This document shows positions 28,890 through 32,911 of a DNA stretch of 32,911 bases, piece after piece. How positions within the stretch are numbered: the stretch's first letter is position 1; every line of letters begins with the position of its first letter. A model generated the notes under the pieces. That model was not told the DNA's origin, ran no database searches, and saw only the letters and a list, made by a program, of their open reading frames with translations. Origin of the DNA: Candidatus Nomurabacteria bacterium RIFCSPLOWO2_12_FULL_40_42 (GTDB taxonomy: Bacteria; Patescibacteriota; Minisyncoccia; Phycocordibacterales; UBA9973); contig MFVS01000008.1 of assembly GCA_001786195.1 (NCBI GenBank), positions 85,057-117,967 of the forward strand, given 5' to 3'. The position numbers were made by a program, and so were the translations under genes.

Positions 28890-28997
28890 AATGAAAGGTG
28901 TAGGGGTTATCCACACCCCCTGTTGTGTCTTAATTTTCTTTATTATTGTATATTTGTAATGTTAGTTTTATTAATATTTAAAATTTTAAAAGATATG

Positions 28998-29354
28998 ATG
29001 TCTAAAAAAAATATTGCGCTAGCGATTGTAATAGTTTTGGTTGTGGCAGGAGTTGCTTTTTTGATTAATAAAAAGAATAGAGAACAGGGTTATTCTGTCG
29101 TTTATCTGACAAGCGGGGAGGTATATGTGGGTAAATTGACCACTATTCCTGATTTACAGCTTAGAGATAGCTATATTTTACAGGTTACAAAAGACGAAAA
29201 GGATCCAACCAAGAACAATTTTCAGCTTCAACCTATAAAGGACGCTCTCTGGGCGCCGAAAGTGCTGCATTTCGTAAAGGACAACATTGTCTTTTACGGT
29301 CCACTGATGTCCAATAGCAAAATTGCTGAAACTTTAGCTGCGCAGGGGAAGTAA
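28998..29354 (+). CDS. Small single-pass membrane protein (118 aa)
   Basis: MSKKNIALAIVIVLVVAGVAFLINKKN is a membrane anchor. The extracellular part, GYSVVYLTSGEVYVGKLTTIPDLQLRDSYILQV, KDPTKNNFQLQPI and HFVKDNIVFYGPLMSNSKI, is a small beta-rich domain. This pattern is seen in CPR membrane proteins without an assigned function. In-frame starts further upstream (TTG/ATG before 28995) exist; ATG 28998 is preferred because the protein then starts with the KK-plus-helix layout. The gene follows the GIY-YIG element and precedes the P5 repeat. Confidence 0.7.
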   Translation: MSKKNIALAIVIVLVVAGVAFLINKKNREQGYSVVYLTSGEVYVGKLTTIPDLQLRDSYILQVTKDEKDPTKNNFQLQPIKDALWAPKVLHFVKDNIVFYGPLMSNSKIAETLAAQGK

Positions 29355-29355
29355 A

Positions 29356-29442
29356 TTCTCTTCTTGAGGAGTACCCTTTAGGGGGAGGTGGACAGAATTT
29401 ATCCACCCCGGCTTTCAGCCACCCCTCAAGGAGGGGAATAAT
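29356..29442. repeat. Intergenic repeat P5, copy 3
   Basis: Matches 24801-24886 and 25668-25752, but lacks the shared terminator upstream and promoter downstream. Confidence 0.85.
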
Positions 29443-29447
29443 TCGGA

Positions 29448-29555
29448 GTTATCCACGCATATCCCCTTATAGGGTAATTAGCATTAATGACCCTTATAAT
29501 AAAGGCACAGAAAAACCGATTACCCCGTGAGGGGATATGCGTGGAGTTATCCACA
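29448..29555. repeat. Palindromic element C with GTTATCC at both ends
   Basis: A 14-bp perfect stem, CCACGCATATCCCC (29453-29466)/GGGGATATGCGTGG (29531-29544), encloses GGGTAAT (29472-29478)/ATTACCC (29519-29525). GTTATCC lies at 29448-29454 and 29546-29552. The right end includes TTATCCACA (29547-29555). It has no gene inside. Confidence 0.8.
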
Positions 29556-29583
29556 TATTTTGTGTTGTAATAAATAATAGTGT

Positions 29584-29634
29584 TGTATAATTAAGAGTAT
29601 GAAAAAGTGTCGAATACTTTTTTATGCGCTTTGA
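29584..29634 (+). other. Promoter-start-terminator relict (gene-less cassette?)
   Basis: TATAAT (29586-29591), then TTAAGAGTATGAA as before the HEPN gene, and immediately AAAGTGTCGAATA as in terminator T4. The frame from ATG 29599 is only 11 codons plus stop. AAAAAGT (29602-29608)/ACTTTTT (29616-29622) forms a short hairpin. 29635-29726 holds no other gene or clear signal. Confidence 0.5.
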
Positions 29635-29726
29635 TTATCTAGCAGTGTATTTCCTTAAGGGCATTGTTAGGTAATTGAAGAAAATATTATTAATGTGTCT
29701 TTATTATTATTAAAATTAATTTAATT

Positions 29727-31058
29727 ATGAAAAATATATTTAAAGGTTTAGGTTTGGGTTTTGTGGCTTTGGCTCTTGTTGTAGTCGGCGCAAGTCAAGC
29801 GAGCGCGGTTGTTACGCTTACTAACTTAGCGGTGAATACGGCTGCAGGTGACGCTTTCGTTTTGGGCGCTGCCAATACCACTGGTTCAATCACCATTGGA
29901 TCGGCTACACATACAGGATCGACAACGCTTTCTTCAGGAACTGTCACAGGCACAACAACGACATCTGCTTTCCCTATTTTAGCGGATGCAGTGACAACAG
30001 GAACAGCGTTATATATGACAGCTGATGCTTTGACTACTGGAGAGGGAATTCTTGTTGATCACACCACTACAGTTATTGCTGATGGTGGATCGCTTGCTCG
30101 CTTGTCATCAACTTCGATTGATACGGGCACAACTACTGGAAATTTGCTTGATTTAAGTTCCACAGCATCAACTGCCGGAACACAAATTCTCGGTACATTT
30201 TCAGGATTGACTACTGGTATTGGGCAATCTGTTGTTGTTGATGCTTTGACGACTGGAACAGCGTTGAACTTGAACAATACTTCAGGCGTTATGACAACCA
30301 ACGGAGAGATGCTCAATGTATCAGCGGCGGCTGCTACAACTTCCACAGGACTTGTAAGAATTACAGGCGCGGCTCTTACTACTGGCGCGGCTCTTCAAGT
30401 TACCACGGCTGGCGCTGCTATGCTTACCACTGGTGAGGCTATCGATGTCGTACTTGGCGCTAACACAGTCGGTGCCGGTATAACTATTACTGGAACTGGC
30501 ACATACACGGGGGTAGGCGCTGCGGATGGTTACCTTAATATCGTTGGTAACGGACTTACAACAGGTCACGCTGCGAAAATATCCACGACTGCTATTACTA
30601 CTGGCACAGGGCTCTTAATCACCGGTTCTGCTGTTACAACAATGACTAACGCAGGATCATACTTAAGATTCAGCGATGGCACTACCGATGTCTTCCGAGT
30701 CGGTACCAATGGTCACCTTATAAGCGCTTCGGCTGATGTCGCTGGCGGTGAGCCTGCGCTTACCGTTTCCGGTGGCTTTACAGCAACCGCCGAAACTGGA
30801 GGTAATGGAGTAGGCACAGCTACAGACTCAAGAGGGCGAGTTTCATTCACTTCAGACGGTAATGCAGGGACTGCGATATTAACCTTTGGTACGGCATATG
30901 CTACTGCTCCTGTTTGTGTGATTTCTCCTGCAGACGCAGAAGCTCAAGCCAATGTGGATTTCGCGTTTGTTACGACTTCTGCAACAGCAATGACCATCAA
31001 CTACATCACCGGTACAGCTGTAACTGCAGATCTTTGGAACTACATCTGTATGGAATAA
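29727..31058 (+). CDS. Secreted Thr/Gly-rich repeat surface protein (443 aa)
   Basis: A signal peptide (LGLGFVALALVVVGASQASA) is followed by about 300 residues of irregular repeats built around xALTTGxxLxIT (for example DALTTGEGILVDHTT, DALTTGTALNLNN, AALTTGAALQVTT). This suggests a stacked beta-solenoid. The C-terminal domain (GTATDSRGRVSFTSDGNAGTAILTFGTAY...PVCVISPADAEA...YICME) resembles tail-fibre-like C-terminal domains. It is probably an exported fibre or surface protein. No Shine-Dalgarno is visible before ATG 29727. Its function is unknown. Confidence 0.8.
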   Translation: MKNIFKGLGLGFVALALVVVGASQASAVVTLTNLAVNTAAGDAFVLGAANTTGSITIGSATHTGSTTLSSGTVTGTTTTSAFPILADAVTTGTALYMTADALTTGEGILVDHTTTVIADGGSLARLSSTSIDTGTTTGNLLDLSSTASTAGTQILGTFSGLTTGIGQSVVVDALTTGTALNLNNTSGVMTTNGEMLNVSAAAATTSTGLVRITGAALTTGAALQVTTAGAAMLTTGEAIDVVLGANTVGAGITITGTGTYTGVGAADGYLNIVGNGLTTGHAAKISTTAITTGTGLLITGSAVTTMTNAGSYLRFSDGTTDVFRVGTNGHLISASADVAGGEPALTVSGGFTATAETGGNGVGTATDSRGRVSFTSDGNAGTAILTFGTAYATAPVCVISPADAEAQANVDFAFVTTSATAMTINYITGTAVTADLWNYICME

Positions 31059-31143
31059 TCTTAGTTTTCTTCTTTAAGAGAAATACTACGGAAAATTATT
31101 CATAACAGGTCGGTTCTGTAGTTAGTGAAAAACAAAAAACAAA

Positions 31144-32070
31144 ATGATTAAAAAATTAAAAATTGGTATTTTCTTCACAGCGTTGTCTTTGATGGCTGTG
31201 GTGGGAGTACAAAATGCAAATGCGCAAGCTTTAGATTGGGACGCTGATAGTAATGTTACTGTCAATAGCATGGACTTTATTATCAGGTCTGGTTCAGCGG
31301 CTACGCAGGTGGATGTAAATGCAAACACTCTTGTTGTGTTAGTTCCAGCCGCAAGCACATTTACCCTTGCTTCTGCCGGTGGCTTTACGCTTACGAATAC
31401 TGATGACGCGGACCCGGCTGTGGTTACAGCGCAAACATGTTCAAACGGCACAAGCACGGTAGCTTACACTGGAACGGGGGCATCGGTTACTTTTACTCCG
31501 ACTTCTATTGTAGCGTGTAGTGGAGGTGGAGGTGGAGGAGGTGGAGGAGGAAGTTCTTCTTCTACTCCAGCAACCCCAGCTGTACCTGCAACTCCAGCGA
31601 CGCCAGGAGAAATTCCTGGATGTGGAAATAGGACGACTGGTTTCAGTTCGTCTTCAGGGGTGTCTTGTGTTGGAAACACAGCTACAACTCCTGCTATTCC
31701 TGCTGCACCAGCGGTAATTCCTGGATGTGGAAATAGGACGACTGGTTTCAGTTCGTCTTCAGGGGTGTCTTGTGTTGGAAATTCTGGCGCAACACCTTCA
31801 ATTACACCTTCGCTTACGCCAGGCGCTGGAGTAACTTGGTACAACTTCGGCACTGCGACTCTCAAAAACGGGAGCCGAGGCGAAGCGGCTAAAGAGCTTC
31901 AAAGATTCTTGAATGCTAAATTGAATCTTGGGCTCGTGGTTGATGGTATTATCGGTCCGAAAACTATTGCTGTTATCAAGACATGGCAAAGAGCCAATGG
32001 CTTGGTAGCTGACGGTCTCATCGGTCCGAAAACAAAGACCGAAATGAATCGTCAAGCAATGGCGCAGTAG
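31144..32070 (+). CDS. Secreted protein with Cys-linker repeats and C-terminal peptidoglycan-binding domain (308 aa)
   Basis: A signal peptide (IGIFFTALSLMAVVGVQNANAQA) precedes a beta-rich N-terminal domain, a poly-Gly stretch near 130 and an Ala/Thr/Pro linker. Two identical IPGCGNRTTGFSSSSGVSCVGN repeats follow, and then a peptidoglycan-binding-1 domain at about 240-305 (LKNGSRGEAAKELQRFLNAKLNLGLVVDGIIGPKTIAVIKTWQ). The Cys repeats are cousins of those in the protein at 21695 (LPAGC...GYS..TG..C). The protein is probably wall-anchored. The paired repeats are identical over 65 bp. Terminator T6 follows. Confidence 0.85.
   Translation: MIKKLKIGIFFTALSLMAVVGVQNANAQALDWDADSNVTVNSMDFIIRSGSAATQVDVNANTLVVLVPAASTFTLASAGGFTLTNTDDADPAVVTAQTCSNGTSTVAYTGTGASVTFTPTSIVACSGGGGGGGGGGSSSSTPATPAVPATPATPGEIPGCGNRTTGFSSSSGVSCVGNTATTPAIPAAPAVIPGCGNRTTGFSSSSGVSCVGNSGATPSITPSLTPGAGVTWYNFGTATLKNGSRGEAAKELQRFLNAKLNLGLVVDGIIGPKTIAVIKTWQRANGLVADGLIGPKTKTEMNRQAMAQ
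31612..31676 (+). repeat. 65-bp direct repeat, copy 1, encoding a Cys linker
   Basis: Identical to 31711-31775. Encodes IPGCGNRTTGFSSSSGVSCV. Perfect identity suggests recent duplication or gene conversion. Confidence 0.85.
31711..31775 (+). repeat. 65-bp direct repeat, copy 2, encoding a Cys linker
   Basis: See copy 1 at 31612-31676. Confidence 0.85.
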
Positions 32071-32119
32071 GAATTACTTTCCACCTTAACAAGGGGGAAA
32101 ATGAAAGGGGGTTCTTAAA

Positions 32120-32162
32120 TTCACCTCATCCCAACCCTCTCCTTGTAAAGGAGAGGGGGAAT
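32120..32162. repeat. Palindromic repeat P4, intergenic copy
   Basis: CACCTCATCCCAACCCTCTC followed by the matching GGAGAGGGGGAATAG arm; the same family as in the winged-helix gene at 20370-20412. Confidence 0.75.
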
Positions 32163-32174
32163 AGAAAGCCAAAC

Positions 32175-32204
32175 AAAAAGGCACTCGGTAATGGGTGCTT
32201 TTTT
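32175..32204 (+). terminator. Terminator module T6 (hairpin only)
   Basis: AAAAAGGCACTCGG-TAATGGGTGCTTTTTT. The GTCGAATAAAG head is absent in this copy. Confidence 0.85.
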
Positions 32205-32218
32205 GGTTAATATTTGGC

Positions 32219-32248
32219 TTGCATTAAAAATATAACTTGTGATATACT
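32219..32248 (+). promoter_or_regulatory. Promoter of coiled-coil paralog 2
   Basis: TTGCAT 32219-32224 and TATACT 32243-32248 are 18 bp apart, with TG at 32240. The -10 ends 6 nt before ATG 32255. Confidence 0.65.
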
Positions 32249-32254
32249 TTTCTT

Positions 32255-32659
32255 ATGAATGAGAAGAAAGTGACAAATGAAGATTTAGCAAAGTTAATCA
32301 GCAATTTATCGGTAACTACTGATGGCAACACAAAAGCTATTGATTTAATTTCTAAAACAACCTTAAAAATTCTTGAAACAATGGCGACTAAAGAAGAGTT
32401 AAACATTGTAAAAAAAGATGTTTCCGGTATTAAGACAGAACTTGTAGGAGTCAAAAAAGATGTTTCCGTACTCAAGACTGATGTTTCTGATCTCAAAACC
32501 GATCAAAAATCTTTCAGAACTGAAACTCGAGAAAGTTTTAATAGGTTAGAAAAAAATCTTAAAGAAAACGAAGAAAGTGTCGGGGCCGTAGTGGCTGATT
32601 ATCATCCACACATAATTGCGTTGGAAGAAAAAGTTTTCGGTTCTTCAACATTGGAATAA
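32255..32659 (+). CDS. Coiled-coil protein, paralog 2 (134 aa)
   Basis: The heptad region reads NIVKKDVSGIKTELVGVKKDVSVLKTDVSDLKTDQKSF. The 3' 195 bp match paralog 1 (25872) at about 95% by eye, and the 5' segment AIDLISKTTLKILETMATKEEL is shared too. The heptad count differs from paralog 1, so repeat-number change is the main difference. The start follows the extended -10 by 6 nt. There is no export signal and no known domain. Terminator T7 closes the unit. The duplication appears recent. Confidence 0.8.
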   Translation: MNEKKVTNEDLAKLISNLSVTTDGNTKAIDLISKTTLKILETMATKEELNIVKKDVSGIKTELVGVKKDVSVLKTDVSDLKTDQKSFRTETRESFNRLEKNLKENEESVGAVVADYHPHIIALEEKVFGSSTLE

Positions 32660-32670
32660 AAATTCTATTG

Positions 32671-32720
32671 GTCGAATAAAGAATTGAAACAAAAAAGCGC
32701 TCAGCAATGGGCGCTTTTTT
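32671..32720 (+). terminator. Terminator module T7
   Basis: GTCGAATAAAGAATTGAAAC, then AAAAAAGCGC (32691-32700)/GCGCTTTTTT (32711-32720). Relative to T1-T5 both arms changed (GCAC/GTGC to GCGC/GCGC), so pairing is preserved. Confidence 0.9.
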
Positions 32721-32758
32721 GTGGTTGGCTTAATAGCTCATATTAAAACATCAGTGAA

Positions 32759-32911
32759 CTAAATCTGTATTTGCTTTGCTTCCATAGCGAGCCGATTAGC
32801 TTTTAATATATCACTTTTAATTTTAATTAGCTTGTCATGTAGGGTTTTTGGATTCAATTTTTCGTGTTCAATTTTTAATTTTGTTTTAATTTCTTCAGAC
32901 ACCCTTTCATT
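32759..32911 (-). CDS. C-terminal fragment of an unknown helical protein (start outside window)
   Basis: On the minus strand the frame is open from the window edge and stops at TAG (32761-32759), leaving 50 residues: VSEEIKTKLKIEHEKLNPKT and then LHDKLIKIKSDILKANRLAM. It is charged and helical, with no recognised family. It is convergent with terminator T7. Confidence 0.55.
   Translation of the reverse strand, partial: NERVSEEIKTKLKIEHEKLNPKTLHDKLIKIKSDILKANRLAMEAKQIQI

Larger units (their letters stand above)
28585..28912 (+). mobile_element. Putative GIY-YIG mobile element bounded by GTTATCC (about 328 bp)
   Basis: GTTATCC occurs at 28585-28591 and 28906-28912 in direct orientation. Inside these lie inverted ends: CCCCACACCTTTCGTTTTA at the left and its near-complement (18/20) at 28887-28906. 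The only gene inside is a GIY-YIG protein, whose stop codon lies in the right repeat. Elements A and C have the same end layout but no gene. Confidence 0.6.

Noticed and set aside
21327-29555. Chromosomal origin, suggested by TTATCCACA boxes
   Set aside because: The boxes are thousands of bases apart, each is at the edge of a palindromic element, and no dnaA, dnaN or AT-rich box cluster is present.
23893-32720. Integron attC array
   Set aside because: The recurring module is an intrinsic terminator with a conserved head. No GTTRRRY core sites or integrase gene were seen, and gene units carry their own promoters.

Overview
The window most likely comes from a Patescibacteria/CPR bacterium, probably a Parcubacteria-like lineage. 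This is inference from several things together: AT-rich DNA, small tightly spaced genes, housekeeping genes such as ileS, glyS, recA, recO and ftsK with no metabolic operons, secreted surface proteins with peptidoglycan-binding domains, many toxin-antitoxin and Fic genes, and many short palindromic repeats. TGA acts as a stop codon throughout, which argues against code-25 lineages.

Layout. Positions 1-3.5 kb are accessory: the tail of a DpnI-like restriction protein, three small unknown ORFs, a ClpS-like adaptor, an AbrB-type protein, an HTH/Doc toxin-antitoxin pair and a class II Fic protein. Positions 3.5-5.6 kb hold a DUF4105 membrane protein, a nucleotidyltransferase-fold protein, a small conserved protein and an ArsR-like regulator bracketed by two copies of a 12-bp palindrome. 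Positions 5.65-9.8 kb hold a T-box riboswitch and an unusual 1312-residue isoleucyl-tRNA synthetase with an internal histidine-phosphatase domain and a C-terminal HD domain. Positions 9.9-16.4 kb carry a PaaX/Cas2-fold regulator, a metallo-beta-lactamase-fold hydrolase overlapping recO, a large Ig-like membrane protein, glyS and an M16 peptidase. On the minus strand (20.2-16.4 kb) lie ftsK, a small anchored protein and recA. A divergent winged-helix gene loaded with palindromic insertions follows. From 21.2 kb to the end is an accessory region of secreted surface proteins alternating with TA modules, a Fic protein, coiled-coil paralogs and a GIY-YIG element. A recurring terminator module closes many of its units.

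Three themes stand out. (1) Palindromic repeats of several families are inserted in frame in essential genes. The same 50-bp element, in the same frame, lies in ileS and recA. (2) At least eleven start codons sit exactly 6 nt after an extended -10 hexamer, which predicts widespread leaderless transcription. (3) The 23.9-32.7 kb region looks like an array of gene cassettes: a shared terminator module, in places a shared promoter-bearing intergenic unit, an apparent gene-less relict, and a GIY-YIG element bounded by GTTATCC with two gene-free relatives. All family assignments were made by reading motifs; no database search was run.
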